Below are positions 35,446-45,571 of a stretch of DNA of 64,000 nt, piece by piece. Each line of letters opens with the position of its first letter. Position 1 is the stretch's first letter. Made by a program: the position numbers and the translations under genes. The stretch comes from JACKHO01 sp041398745 (lineage in GTDB: Bacteria; Planctomycetota; Planctomycetia; Planctomycetales; Planctomycetaceae). The notes beneath the pieces were generated by a model. It worked only from the letters and a program-made list of their open reading frames with translations, was not told the origin of the DNA and ran no database searches. Location of the stretch: positions 620,001-684,000 of the forward strand of contig JAWKUB010000005.1 in assembly GCA_041398745.1 (NCBI GenBank), in the 5' to 3' direction.

Positions 35446-36834
35446 TTACGGCAACCGTTCGGTTTCCACCTTCGGAAATTCACCGGTACAGGCTTCCATG
35501 AAGGCGACGAGGTCGGCCTTGTCCTCGTCGCTCAGTTCGAGTTTCTTCACTTTGGGACTCAGGTGGTCATTCGGGTGTCCACCTTTGGCATACCATTCAA
35601 CAACTTCTGCAAGAGTCTTCTGGCTGCCATCGTGCATGTACGGAGCAGTCAGAGCAACGTTTCGAATGGTGGGAGTCTTGAAGGCACCTTTGTCTTCTTC
35701 CTTCTGGCTGACGACAAATCGTCCCAAGTCCGGTTCTTCAGCTTCCATGCCTACGCCCAAATTGTGGTACTTTTCATCGGTAAAGTTCGCACCAGCGTGG
35801 CACGTAGTGCAGTTTGACTTTTCGGAGAAGAACAAGTTCTTGCCCCGGACTGCACTCTCCGACATGGGATGTGCGTCGGCGTTAGCCTTCAGGGCAACAT
35901 ATCGCTCGTACACATCCGGCTCATCCTCTTTCAAATCCATCAGTTCTTCTTCGGTGAACTGCGTCAAGAATGGCTCCAGAGCGGCGTAGTAGTCGTACGG
36001 TGCCGGACCAGTCACGACCGCTCGTTCAAAAGTGGCAAGGGCCTTGCCAATGTTGTCGATGTTGATGGAGTCGGGTCCAAAAACGGCAGCGAACTGCAGC
36101 TGGTAACCTTCGATTCCAGCGACCGTTTTGACTGCTGCTTCGTGTGTATTTCCCATTTCAATGGGATTGGCAATTGGACCGACAGCCTGTTCTTCAAGCG
36201 TTGCGGCGCGGCCATCCCAGAACTGTGGGCCACTGAGAATTCGGTTGTAGGCAACGGGTGAGTTGCGACCGCCTTCCTGACCTCGAATCCCAACTCCAAA
36301 CTGAGTGTGGGCGGCGTAGCCGGCCTCCGGTGAATGGCAGGAAGCACAACTGATGGTGCTGTCAGCGGAAAGTCGTTTATCGAAGTAGAGTTGTCGTCCC
36401 AGTTCGATTTTCGCCCGAGTGAGCGGGTTCTCCTCAACACCGGTGACGTTTCCCTTGGCCAGCGAAAGTCCCATGGGGAGTTCGAACTCGAGAGGCTCGT
36501 TGATTCCGGGAGTCGCCAGCCAGCTACGAATGGTGGCCGTAGTCAACTCACCTTCGCCAGGAATTCCTCCGGTGAGCGAAGGATCGCCTAGAACGACTTT
36601 CGTCGGCATGGGCTCGAAAGGAACTACTTCCGATTCAATGACGGGTGCCGGTTCTGAGGCGGGCTCAGGCATGTCGTCCGCTGGCTCCATGTCGGGAACC
36701 GATTCGGTTGATGTTCCCTCAGGAAGAGTTGCTTCCGGTGGGCCAGGAAGTACATCGGGAGTGTCGGATTGTTGACCGCAGCCGACGCAAACGGCCATGC
36801 AGGCAAAGGCTGTTATCCATCCAGCAAATTTCAT
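35446..36834 (-). CDS. Di-haem cytochrome c peroxidase-family lipoprotein
   Basis: The ATG at 36834 gives 462 residues with a lipoprotein signal (lipobox CVGC near residue 19) and a long Pro/Glu-rich linker. Two c-type haem motifs, CASCH (after ADSTIS) and CTTCH (after FFSEKSN), and the family phrases LGRQLYFDKRLSADSTISCA and FKTPTIRNVALTAPYMHDG identify the CcpA/MauG group. It would reduce hydrogen peroxide, or carry out MauG-type oxidation, outside the cytoplasm. AGAGG lies upstream of the start. It has no operon partner. Confidence 0.9.
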   Translation of the reverse strand: MKFAGWITAFACMAVCVGCGQQSDTPDVLPGPPEATLPEGTSTESVPDMEPADDMPEPASEPAPVIESEVVPFEPMPTKVVLGDPSLTGGIPGEGELTTATIRSWLATPGINEPLEFELPMGLSLAKGNVTGVEENPLTRAKIELGRQLYFDKRLSADSTISCASCHSPEAGYAAHTQFGVGIRGQEGGRNSPVAYNRILSGPQFWDGRAATLEEQAVGPIANPIEMGNTHEAAVKTVAGIEGYQLQFAAVFGPDSINIDNIGKALATFERAVVTGPAPYDYYAALEPFLTQFTEEELMDLKEDEPDVYERYVALKANADAHPMSESAVRGKNLFFSEKSNCTTCHAGANFTDEKYHNLGVGMEAEEPDLGRFVVSQKEEDKGAFKTPTIRNVALTAPYMHDGSQKTLAEVVEWYAKGGHPNDHLSPKVKKLELSDEDKADLVAFMEACTGEFPKVETERLP

Positions 36835-37025
36835 GGGGGGGCCTCTCGGGTGGAAATGCAGTTCACTATAGGCGTGCATTATACGCCTCACGCTTCATTT
36901 GACCACTGCGGGAACTTAGACTCGCGACGTCTTGGTGTGCCGCAACAAGAAATAGTGTGACAAAGCGGCGCGCGACGATGAAACATGGTGTGTTTAGCTG
37001 ACAATTTCCTCTTCAGGTCAAATCG

Positions 37026-37334
37026 ATGAAATGTGAACATTGTGGCGAGTCGAGCGATTCTGGTCGAAAGAACTGCGAAAGCTGCGGCGCTGCGCTACCG
37101 GAACCGAAAGTGGCCAAATCGCTGGACGCCGATGTCGTCAGCATTGCACAGCGTGAGGGAAAAATCGCGGCCATCAAACACTATCGCGAAACGCGCAATA
37201 CGTCTTTGAGAGAAGCGAAGCAGGCTGTCGAAGCAATTCTCAAAGAGCAGGGCGTCGAACTTCCCGGCGGTAGCGGCTGCTTCGGTATGCTGCTGGTCCC
37301 ACTCGGAATACTGGCCACCTGGCTGCTCTCCTGA
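37026..37334 (+). CDS. Zinc-ribbon protein with an L7/L12 C-terminal-like segment and a membrane anchor
   Basis: The 102-residue protein begins with two CXXC pairs (CEHCG and CESCG, residues 3-21), a zinc ribbon. Residues 44-74, GKIAAIKHYRETRNTSLREA followed by KQAVEAIL, match the conserved helices of the ribosomal L7/L12 C-terminal domain. A C-terminal membrane helix (FGMLLVPLGILATWLL) ends the protein. In the ribosome this fold docks translation factors. As a membrane-tethered zinc protein its role is unknown. It is a single gene. Confidence 0.6.
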   Translation: MKCEHCGESSDSGRKNCESCGAALPEPKVAKSLDADVVSIAQREGKIAAIKHYRETRNTSLREAKQAVEAILKEQGVELPGGSGCFGMLLVPLGILATWLLS

Positions 37335-37475
37335 ATCACCGAGACCAGCACTCGACTGGATCACTTGAGAATTTCCTGGAATGGATGACCGTCTACCGCG
37401 ATCAAGATTATCGTCGTCTTGCCCGCAGCGCGGGGCTACACCGATTCTCAATTCCACACGGTGCCCCGCCACCAG

Positions 37476-38303
37476 TTACTGCGGAGCAGATGCCTGTTTC
37501 ACCAAGTGGATGGTCCGCACGTCGAAGAGTGCTCCTTTGGCAATTTTGACAGGAGCAATGCGAAGTTCGTATTCGCCTGCTGCCTCAACTGTCACGAACC
37601 CCAGGTGATTCCAGCGGAAGTTCTGAAAGTGACCTGTATCGATGGTCTGAAATGACACTTCCGCCTCAACTTTGTCTGCCTGGCTGAGCGTAAGCTTTGC
37701 GTCACTGCCCCCCTGCCCGCCGCCGCATCCCTGCAGCACAGCCACTGAATAAGTGCCCGGGGCATCGAGTTTCAGCTTCCAGGTCGCGTAGTCAGTCGCC
37801 ACGGCCCAGTAACCGACCGTGTTCTTGTACCACTGTGGTTCAAAGCGAAGCTTCTCGCCAAAGGTGCTGGCATGAAATGCGTGCAGCATGACCGAACCAT
37901 CACCATTGGGTGTGGCAACCGGGCAGTCAACCGGCAGCAGCGGCTCTGTGTCAAAACTGATTTTGAGCAGCGCGCCTTCATCACTCTGCGGCTTCCAACT
38001 GAAAACCCACTCACTCGGTTCCGGGACCATCTTCACCAACGCGTCAGGATGTTGACACCAGACTACAGACCGAATGGATGCACACAGTCTAGGAATAACA
38101 ACTCGGCCCGCTTCAGAGGTCTTCTTGTCTAGCTGCAGCCAGAGGGTGTTCTCTCCAACATGTGCAACGACGCCGTCATTGCTCAGCTCCGGCCATGGCT
38201 TTGCGCCCTCCGGTACTGTTTCTTCGGCAAAGCAGGCACCAGTCGTAAGGACGGCGAACGCGGATGCAATTGTCAGGAGCGAGTAGAGATTGTTCTTGAG
38301 CAT
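37476..38303 (-). CDS. Secreted beta-sandwich protein of unknown function
   Basis: The 275-residue protein has a signal peptide ending GACFAEE. The C-terminal 120 residues (YATWKLKLDAPGTYSVAVLQ, then a GCGGGQGGS loop, DTGHFQNFRW and AAGEYELRIAP) look like a carbohydrate-binding beta-sandwich seen at the ends of planctomycete fucosidases and sulfatases. No catalytic residues are recognised in the N-terminal half. It lies 44 bases upstream of, and on the same strand as, nothing closely coupled; the DUF1501 gene at 38348 precedes it in the transcription direction. Confidence 0.55.
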   Translation of the reverse strand: MLKNNLYSLLTIASAFAVLTTGACFAEETVPEGAKPWPELSNDGVVAHVGENTLWLQLDKKTSEAGRVVIPRLCASIRSVVWCQHPDALVKMVPEPSEWVFSWKPQSDEGALLKISFDTEPLLPVDCPVATPNGDGSVMLHAFHASTFGEKLRFEPQWYKNTVGYWAVATDYATWKLKLDAPGTYSVAVLQGCGGGQGGSDAKLTLSQADKVEAEVSFQTIDTGHFQNFRWNHLGFVTVEAAGEYELRIAPVKIAKGALFDVRTIHLVKQASAPQ

Positions 38304-38347
38304 GTGTTTGAATGACTTGGGAGTATGTGTCTGAATTGAAATTCAAT

Positions 38348-39793
38348 CTAAGCAAGGATTTCTTCGACCACTCGCGAGGGTTCCACACCGGTGAGTCGTG
38401 CGTCGAGTCCCTGAAATTTGGCCGTAAACCGCTTGTGGTCGATGCCCATCAAATGCATGAGCGTGGCGTGCAAGTCTCGCACATGGACGCCATTCTCGAC
38501 AATGTTGTAGCCGAACTCGCAGGTCTCCCCGTAAGACACCCCACCACGAACTCCACCACCCGCCATCCACATGCTGAAACAGCGAGGATGGTGGTCACGG
38601 CCGTAGTTGGTCGCTGTGAGCGTGCCTTGCGAGTAATTCGTGCGACCGAATTCGCCGCCCCAAATGACAAGCGTATCTTCGAGCATACCGCGCTGATGCA
38701 AGTCTTCGAGTAATGCGGCAGCAGGTTGATCGGTCTCCTGGCACTGGGTTTTCATGCCGCCGGGAATGTTGCCGTGATGATCCCATCCCTGATGATAAAG
38801 CTGGATGAACCGCACACCCCGTTCGGCCAGTCGCCGGGCCAACACACAGTTGGCAGCGAACGTTCCAGGCTTGGTGGCATCGGGGCCGTAGCTCTCAAGA
38901 ATATGTTGTGGCTCGCTCGACAGGTCAGCCACCTCGGGAACGCTGGCCTGCATTTGATAAGCCATTTCGTACTGACCAATACGAGTCGCCAATTCGGGAT
39001 CAGCGAGGCGATTTTGTTCCAGTTCGTGCAACTGCTTCAGGCGGTCGAGCATACTCCGGCGGCTTTCACGGGAAATGCCTGGAGGATTGTCGAGGTACAG
39101 CACCGGTTCCTTGCCCGAACGAAATTGCACTCCCTGATACCGAGCGGGAAGAAAACCCGATCCCCACAACCGCGAATAGAGCGGCTGACCACCTTTGCCT
39201 TTGGTAATCAGCACCACGAACGCAGGCAGGTTGTCACTGTCACTTCCCAGACCGTAATGCAGCCACGAGCCAATACTCGGACGCCCCGAAATCTGATTGC
39301 CCGTCTGCAACATGGTAATGGCCGGGTCGTGGTTGATGGCCTCGGTGTACATCGACTTGATGACTGCGAGCCGATCCACCTGTTTCGTCAGGTGCGGCTG
39401 CAACTCGCTCACCCATGTTCCGGCCTGGCCCTGTTTTTCGAATTTGAACATCGAACCGGCCAGCGGCAAAATGGCCTGATTGCCCGACATGCCCGTCAGT
39501 CTTTGTCCGTTGCGGACAGAATCGGGGAGAGGTTCTCCCTGACGCTCGTTGAGCAATGGCTTGTAGTCCCACGTTTCCAGTTGCGAGGGACCTCCCGCCT
39601 GGAACAGATAAATGACCCGCTTCGCTTTCGGTGCATGATGCGTGGGGTTAATCACCCCGCCTGTTGGAATCCCTGCCGCGGTGGCCGATTCTGCACGAAG
39701 TTCGTCGCGCTGCATGAGGTATGACGCGGCGAGAGAACCAAAGCCCAGTCCCATTCGTTGCAGCCAATGGCGTCGTTCGAGCTGGTTATTCAT
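38348..39793 (-). CDS. DUF1501 protein paired with the PSD1 gene
   Basis: The ATG at 39793 has AGGAG upstream and gives 481 residues. The N-terminal ERRHWLQRMGLGFGSLAASY is a Tat-like signal. Family stretches are RVIYLFQAGGPSQLETWDYK, LTKQVDRLAVIKSM, RFIQLYHQGWDHHG and LVIWGGEFGRT. It follows the DUF1549/DUF1553 gene by 61 bases on the same strand, the common planctomycete pairing. The pair is thought to act together in the periplasm or membrane, but the reaction is not known. Confidence 0.9.
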   Translation of the reverse strand: MNNQLERRHWLQRMGLGFGSLAASYLMQRDELRAESATAAGIPTGGVINPTHHAPKAKRVIYLFQAGGPSQLETWDYKPLLNERQGEPLPDSVRNGQRLTGMSGNQAILPLAGSMFKFEKQGQAGTWVSELQPHLTKQVDRLAVIKSMYTEAINHDPAITMLQTGNQISGRPSIGSWLHYGLGSDSDNLPAFVVLITKGKGGQPLYSRLWGSGFLPARYQGVQFRSGKEPVLYLDNPPGISRESRRSMLDRLKQLHELEQNRLADPELATRIGQYEMAYQMQASVPEVADLSSEPQHILESYGPDATKPGTFAANCVLARRLAERGVRFIQLYHQGWDHHGNIPGGMKTQCQETDQPAAALLEDLHQRGMLEDTLVIWGGEFGRTNYSQGTLTATNYGRDHHPRCFSMWMAGGGVRGGVSYGETCEFGYNIVENGVHVRDLHATLMHLMGIDHKRFTAKFQGLDARLTGVEPSRVVEEILA

Positions 39794-39854
39794 GAGGATT
39801 TCTCCTGATACGGGAGCTTTGTATTTCACTTGGACAACGATCTAGTACAGGGCA

Positions 39855-42800
39855 CTAACGCAGCATGACTGTTTCATCGTAGGCAATGACGGTCTGCACC
39901 ACGACAGCGGTCGCTGCCAGATCGGCTCGGTCAATACCTTCGGCTACGGGGCGATCACCCACCTTGAGAAACTCGTCGACGTGCGTCGCTTCTGTTTGGA
40001 AGTACGCCAACTGTTCCCCGTAAAGTTCGTTAATCACTGTTCGCTCATTGTCAGTGGCCTGCCGACCAATGAGTCGACGGAACAACTCGTCCCACCGGGC
40101 GGAAGGATCTTCACGATGAGATGCGACGAGCTTCTCGGCCAGCACACGCGACGCTTCGACGTACTGCGGATCATTCAGGAACACGAGTGCCTGAAGTGGA
40201 GTTGTCGTCACTTCGCGGCGGGCTGTGCAGGATTCGCGACTCGTGGCGTCGAATGTCAGCATGGACGGCGGCGGGGCGGTGCGTCGCCAGAATGTGTAAA
40301 GGCTACGTCGGTACAGCCCTTCACCTTTTGACTGGTGATAAGTCTTTCCGGTCCCCGCCTCTCGCCACAGTCCTTCGGGTTGATATGGCATCACGCTTGG
40401 CCCACCAGTCTTTGCCACCAGCAAACCACTTGCATGGAGTGCGGCGTCACGAAGTTGCTCCGCCGACAGGCGATGCTTCGGTCCTCGCGACAGCCAGATG
40501 TTGTCAGGGTCGCGTTTGTAGTCCTCATCATGACGGACCGTCGAGGACTGTCGATACGTTGCCGACAGAACGATTTGCTTCTGTAGCTTCTGCAGATCCC
40601 AGTTGTTGTCGACAAGATAGCGGGCCAGATAATCGAGCAGTTCGGGATGCGAAGGAGGTGATCCCTGTGCCCCGAAATCTTCAAGTGTGACGACAATTCC
40701 ACGGCCGAAGAACAGGTGCCACATGCGGTTCGCAATGACTCGCGATGTCAGTGGATTCCTGGAATTAGTCATCCAGTGGGCGAGTGCCAGGCGTCCTTCC
40801 CCCTCTGCGGGAATGTCACGCAGTACCTGAGGAACCTCAGCAGCGACCACGTCACGGGGCTCAGTGTACTCGCCGCGATGCAGTATGTGTGTTGGCTGAG
40901 CAAGTTCCGACCTCTGCATCACCATGATTTGCCGAATTGTCGAGACGAATTCGTTCTCACGGTTGCGGACGTCCTCAAGTTTCTTGCGTACTGCCATGAC
41001 AGCCTCGTCGTGAACAAGTAACTGATGGTCCATTGCCATATCGAGGTCGATGGTCGCTGGAACTTCATCGGGCTTGACCGAGTGATAGAGCGAGGCCACC
41101 TCCGCCCGAGAGAGTTGAACGTCGAACACCCTCAAGTCATCGACCAGACCATCACGAAAACCGACGTCGCGGAAACGAGCCCCCAATGCCAGCTTGACAC
41201 TGCGCGCATTGGAGTCGCCCCATTCCTTACGGTGGCGGAAATCGAGCGTCAGGCCATCTCGTTCAGTGTTCGTCTCGGCAAGTTGCCCATTGATGAACAT
41301 CCGCAGGCCAGCAGCTTGGCCACTGCCATCATGCGTAATTGCAATATGCGTCCACTCGTTTACAGAAATCGCTGCGTGACTCTCAACGCGAACCGCGTTC
41401 CCCGGCCAGAAGTGGATGAGCGAAAACTCAGGATGCCCGTCATCAATGGTCAGTTGTAATCCACGAAACGCGGAATCCTCCGCAGCGACCGACTGATGCA
41501 GCACGATCATGCGTGGTTGCTGAATGGCAGGATTCACCCACAGACTGAGCGCGAAGGGGGATGTTCTTCCAAAGTCTGAGTTGTCGCTGCATTTGATTTC
41601 CGCATCGCCATTACACTTGGTCGCCTTGCCGACCACGCCCTCGACGTCACCTTCGAGCGGAACATGCAACGTGGCCTCGCGCGGATCGGGGAGTTCCTTG
41701 ATTAATTCGTCAGGTCGCTGGCGCCAGTGTTCAGAAGTCGCGGCAACGACCGCTTTAAATTCGGTCTCAGCCAAATGAACTTCCGACTTCAGTGCCTCAT
41801 GTTTTTCCAGTTGGTCACCCTCATAGAGCAACATTGCCGGCGTGGGGCGTCCACGTGTGAAGTGCGCGTACACGCCGAGTTCGTCGATGTCGGAAAAGTA
41901 TGCGGAGAGCTGATAGAAGTCCCGCTGCGTAATGGGGTCAAACTTGTGGTCATGGCAGCGGCAGCACTCCAGCGTCAGCCCGAGGAATGCCGTTCCGGCC
42001 GTCGTGGTTCGATCAGCAATCCCTGCGATTCGAAACTCCTCGGGAACGCTGCCCCCTTCATTGGTTTGTCGATGCAGTCGGTTAAACGTGGTCGCCAACC
42101 GCGAGTCTTGCGTGGCGTTCGGGAGCATGTCGCCAGCAATTTGTTCGGTGAGAAACTGATCGTACGGCATGTTGCTGTTGAACGCACGAATGACCCAGTC
42201 ACGCCAGGGCCAGACGTCCATTTCGACATCACTCTGGTAACCGAACGTGTCGGCATAGCGAGCCACGTCGAGCCACATGTTCGCCATCCGCTCGCCGTAA
42301 GCTGGAGAACGCTGCAATCGCTCCACAACCTTTTCGTAGGCCATTGGCGATTCGTCTTTCTCAAACGCTTCCAATTCATCGAGCGTTGGAGGCAGGCCGG
42401 TGAGATCAAACGTCACCCGTCGCAACCACGTTGCCCGTGACGCTTCCACATTGGCCGTTAGTCCCTTTTCCTTGAGCGATTGGGCTACGAAGCGATCGAC
42501 ATCATTCCGAGGCCACTCACCTTCGGCGGCGGGCACGGAAACAACATCTGGCACGGGCTCAAAGGACCAGTGCTTCTGGTACTCCGCCCCCTGCTCAACC
42601 CAAGACATCAGCTTCTGCTTTTGTTCGGCACTCAGCTTCTTCCCCGAGTCAGGCGGTGGCATCATGAGGTCAGGATCGGAACTTTGAATTCGTTCGACAA
42701 TCAAACTCTTGGAAGTGTCGCCGGGAACAATGGCACCAAATTCGATAGCCGCTCCCCGGTCATCTAATCGCAAATCGGCCTCGCGATGATTCTTGTCCGG

Positions 42801-42935
42801 TCCATGACATGCATAGCAATACTCGGAAAGAATGGGCCGGATGTCCTGGTTGAACGACAGCGGTTCCGCTGCGGAAGCGGAACCGTTCAACAGGGCAACC
42901 AGAACGGCCACGTACGTAACTGATTTGAGCATCAT
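39855..42935 (-). CDS. PSD1-type protein: planctomycete cytochrome c domain, DUF1549, LamG, DUF1553
   Basis: From the ATG at 42935 (or the adjacent one at 42932) the product has 1,026 residues with a signal peptide ending NGSASAAE. A haem motif CYACHGPDKNH lies near residue 40 (PSCyt1). DUF1549 follows (WPRNDVDRFVAQSLKEKGL to YGERMANMWLDVARYADTFG). A LamG/concanavalin-like domain lies at about 430-640 (SLWVNPAIQQ, EWTHIAITHDGSG, GLVDDLRVFD). DUF1553 ends it (NPLTSRVIANRMWHLFFGRG, TTPLQALVFLNDP). It precedes the DUF1501 gene. These genes are linked to sugar and sulfated-polymer use in Planctomycetes. Function unproven. Confidence 0.9.
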   Translation of the reverse strand: MMLKSVTYVAVLVALLNGSASAAEPLSFNQDIRPILSEYCYACHGPDKNHREADLRLDDRGAAIEFGAIVPGDTSKSLIVERIQSSDPDLMMPPPDSGKKLSAEQKQKLMSWVEQGAEYQKHWSFEPVPDVVSVPAAEGEWPRNDVDRFVAQSLKEKGLTANVEASRATWLRRVTFDLTGLPPTLDELEAFEKDESPMAYEKVVERLQRSPAYGERMANMWLDVARYADTFGYQSDVEMDVWPWRDWVIRAFNSNMPYDQFLTEQIAGDMLPNATQDSRLATTFNRLHRQTNEGGSVPEEFRIAGIADRTTTAGTAFLGLTLECCRCHDHKFDPITQRDFYQLSAYFSDIDELGVYAHFTRGRPTPAMLLYEGDQLEKHEALKSEVHLAETEFKAVVAATSEHWRQRPDELIKELPDPREATLHVPLEGDVEGVVGKATKCNGDAEIKCSDNSDFGRTSPFALSLWVNPAIQQPRMIVLHQSVAAEDSAFRGLQLTIDDGHPEFSLIHFWPGNAVRVESHAAISVNEWTHIAITHDGSGQAAGLRMFINGQLAETNTERDGLTLDFRHRKEWGDSNARSVKLALGARFRDVGFRDGLVDDLRVFDVQLSRAEVASLYHSVKPDEVPATIDLDMAMDHQLLVHDEAVMAVRKKLEDVRNRENEFVSTIRQIMVMQRSELAQPTHILHRGEYTEPRDVVAAEVPQVLRDIPAEGEGRLALAHWMTNSRNPLTSRVIANRMWHLFFGRGIVVTLEDFGAQGSPPSHPELLDYLARYLVDNNWDLQKLQKQIVLSATYRQSSTVRHDEDYKRDPDNIWLSRGPKHRLSAEQLRDAALHASGLLVAKTGGPSVMPYQPEGLWREAGTGKTYHQSKGEGLYRRSLYTFWRRTAPPPSMLTFDATSRESCTARREVTTTPLQALVFLNDPQYVEASRVLAEKLVASHREDPSARWDELFRRLIGRQATDNERTVINELYGEQLAYFQTEATHVDEFLKVGDRPVAEGIDRADLAATAVVVQTVIAYDETVMLR

Positions 42936-43089
42936 CAGGAGGGATCTTGAAGGAAGGCAAAGGGCGTACAGCGGGCTGTATACCACGTCCTATTCTACAC
43001 ACATTCTCCCCACCGGTCTCCCATCAGATGGGATTTATGAAACAGATGGAACAGCCAATCGATGATAGGCAGGCCCCAAATCTCACTAA

Positions 43090-45375
43090 TCAGCGGACGG
43101 GCGTTGAGACTTCGGTGTCGGCAACATCGAATTGCGTGAGCAGGTGCGGGAACAAATCGATTTCACCCGATGCCACGTTGTAGATGGCGCCGACAATTGC
43201 AATCTGGCCCGATTCTGCCAGGCCACGCAAAATGGAACTTTGTTCGAGAATAGAATCCATGACGAGCGCCACATTACGCCGGGCGACTCGATCGATGAGC
43301 ACCACTTGCTCCTCAGGAGTTGCTTCCATGATTCTGCGAAGCAGGTCGCGGTCGACTGCTTTCTGGATGTCGGAAACAATCGACTCAAGGTGATCGCACG
43401 CGGCAGTTTTCGGGTTGACCTGAGAGCTAACGAGACGCTGGACGGCTTCCGTTACGGCGCCACAACGTGTGTGCCCCATCACAAGAACCAGTTTGGCGCC
43501 AGCCACGCCGCAACTGTACTCCATACTTCCGAGAACCTTCGGGCTGGTAATGTTGCCGGCCACCCGCACACTGAAGATGTCTCCCAGGCCGAGGTCAAAC
43601 ACCAGCTCCGTTGGTGCACGCGAGTCAATGCAGCTCAGCAGGACGGCCATCGGATACTGCCCGGTAGCCGTAGCACTGCGCGTGCGGGCTGCGTCACGCG
43701 TGAGTTGTTCACCATTGCGATAGCGAAGATTTCCTTCGCGCAGTGCCTTGAGGACATCGGCGGGTGTCAGTTGATTTTGAATATCCTTGGAACAGTGATC
43801 CACGAACAGGACTTCGTCTTCAATTCCCTGCCGATCTCCAAAACCAATCTGGCTGATGTTCAACGACTTCAGCGGAGCGTAACGGCGCTTGTAGTCTTTC
43901 AGGAACTGCCCCACGTCGGGGTCGATGTAGCTGGTGCCACGTGCGTCAAGCAGCACTTCGCTCCCTTCGGGAATGCCGTCCAGTGTTTGCCTGAGGATGC
44001 GTACATCCAGGAAACTGAGCTGATTCGGAAGTTCAATGCGCTGCACCTTCCCGGACAAATGCCGCTCCGTAATCAGTTTGAGCCGCTGATTGGAATTTGC
44101 GTAGAGGACAAACAGTAGACTGACAATGAGTCCCAGAAATGTTCCGAACAGCAAATCAGAAAAGACAATGGCAATAATTGTCACGACAAATGGAATGAAG
44201 TGGGGCAATCCCTTCTTCCATTTGTCGCTGGCAATCCGCGGGTTAATGAGACTCCATCCCGTCACCAGCAACACGGCTGCCAGGCAGGAAAGTGGAATCA
44301 GATCGATGACCGCCGGGAACAACAGCACGCTCACTGCCAGCAGAGCGCCGTGAATCATGGTCGACCATTTGGACTTGGTCCCCGACTGGATGTTCACAGA
44401 ACTGCGGACAATGGAGGACGTGACGGGCAACGCACCGACTAATCCGGCCAGGACATTCCCAATTCCCTGCGCCCAGAGTTCATGGTTCGGTGACGATCGG
44501 CGGTGCTCCGGGTCGATTTCATCTGCCGCATCCAAATTGACGAGCGTTTCCAGTGAAGCCGCAGCGGCAATAATAGCCCCCGCCTGATAAATGTCCGCGT
44601 CGTGCCAGCGCGTGAAGTCGGGAAAGTGGAATTGACTCATGAACCCGGAAAACGATTTCTCAATGGGAACATGCACCAGGTGCGAGTCTTCCAGTAACCA
44701 GCTCCCTCCTACCTTACGAAACAGCAGCACCAATGCTGTCCCAGATGCAACGACAACCAGTGGCGCAGGAACCTTTGAATTCTTCAGCCACTCGACTTGG
44801 CGCCAGGCAATGAGAATGACCAGTGACAGTACGCCAATGAATGCAGCTCCTAAATGGACATCACCTTGAATGACGGAGAAGAACTCAGTGAACGTGTTCG
44901 CCTTGTCGACTTGACGAAACGACAACTCGCCTTCTGGATCGAGGTCGTGCCCCAACAGGTGCGGAATTTGCTTGAGAATGAGAATCAGTCCGACGGCGGC
45001 CAACAGCCCCCGCACCACGCTGGTCGGAATGAAATTCGCCAGTCGCCCCGCCTGGATGGCTCCGAGCAGCATTTGCAGACAGCCCGCCACAACGGTCGCC
45101 AGCAGAAACGCCTCGAAAGATCCCAGTGCGTCAATTTGAATGGCAATCACAGCAATCAGCCCCGGAGCCACACCACTCACGCTCGTGTGCGATGAACTGA
45201 AATACCCGACCACCAGTCCGCCAATGACTCCAGAAAGAATTCCGGACAAATAAGACGGAGCACCGGACACATTTGCCAGTCCCAGGCAGAGCGGAATGGC
45301 CACAAAAAACACAACCATCCCGGCACTGAAATCTTTGGCCAGTCGCTCGGTCGTCGAGACGTTTGTCAGAGGCAT
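43090..45375 (-). CDS. SulP-family transporter fused to a beta-carbonic anhydrase
   Basis: The ATG at 45375 gives 761 residues. The first 420 are a SulP membrane domain of 12-14 helices (FSAGMVVFFVAIPLCLGLAN at the start, LVGALPVTSSIVRSSVNIQS in the middle). A short STAS-like region follows (LSFLDVRILRQTL, VLLDARGTSYIDPDV). The last 200 residues are a beta-carbonic anhydrase with zinc ligands in CIDSR and HTRC (MGHTRCGAV). SulP-carbonic anhydrase fusions are known and are thought to couple bicarbonate transport to CO2 hydration. The protein is predicted in the inner membrane. Confidence 0.9.
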   Translation of the reverse strand: MPLTNVSTTERLAKDFSAGMVVFFVAIPLCLGLANVSGAPSYLSGILSGVIGGLVVGYFSSSHTSVSGVAPGLIAVIAIQIDALGSFEAFLLATVVAGCLQMLLGAIQAGRLANFIPTSVVRGLLAAVGLILILKQIPHLLGHDLDPEGELSFRQVDKANTFTEFFSVIQGDVHLGAAFIGVLSLVILIAWRQVEWLKNSKVPAPLVVVASGTALVLLFRKVGGSWLLEDSHLVHVPIEKSFSGFMSQFHFPDFTRWHDADIYQAGAIIAAAASLETLVNLDAADEIDPEHRRSSPNHELWAQGIGNVLAGLVGALPVTSSIVRSSVNIQSGTKSKWSTMIHGALLAVSVLLFPAVIDLIPLSCLAAVLLVTGWSLINPRIASDKWKKGLPHFIPFVVTIIAIVFSDLLFGTFLGLIVSLLFVLYANSNQRLKLITERHLSGKVQRIELPNQLSFLDVRILRQTLDGIPEGSEVLLDARGTSYIDPDVGQFLKDYKRRYAPLKSLNISQIGFGDRQGIEDEVLFVDHCSKDIQNQLTPADVLKALREGNLRYRNGEQLTRDAARTRSATATGQYPMAVLLSCIDSRAPTELVFDLGLGDIFSVRVAGNITSPKVLGSMEYSCGVAGAKLVLVMGHTRCGAVTEAVQRLVSSQVNPKTAACDHLESIVSDIQKAVDRDLLRRIMEATPEEQVVLIDRVARRNVALVMDSILEQSSILRGLAESGQIAIVGAIYNVASGEIDLFPHLLTQFDVADTEVSTPVR

Positions 45376-45571
45376 GTGGCGAACCGAACTGGTATGTGCA
45401 AGGTGAATTGCCTTCCCGAAACACAACACAAATGTGCCATCAAGACGTGGTGATTCGACAAAGAAGAAATGATCCCTGTCCAGGATTTACCACAGGGTAA
45501 ACAACCGTGTCACCGCACCGCTAGTCGAATCGAAGTCACGTAATGAACATTTGATGGATGACGAGGAACCG

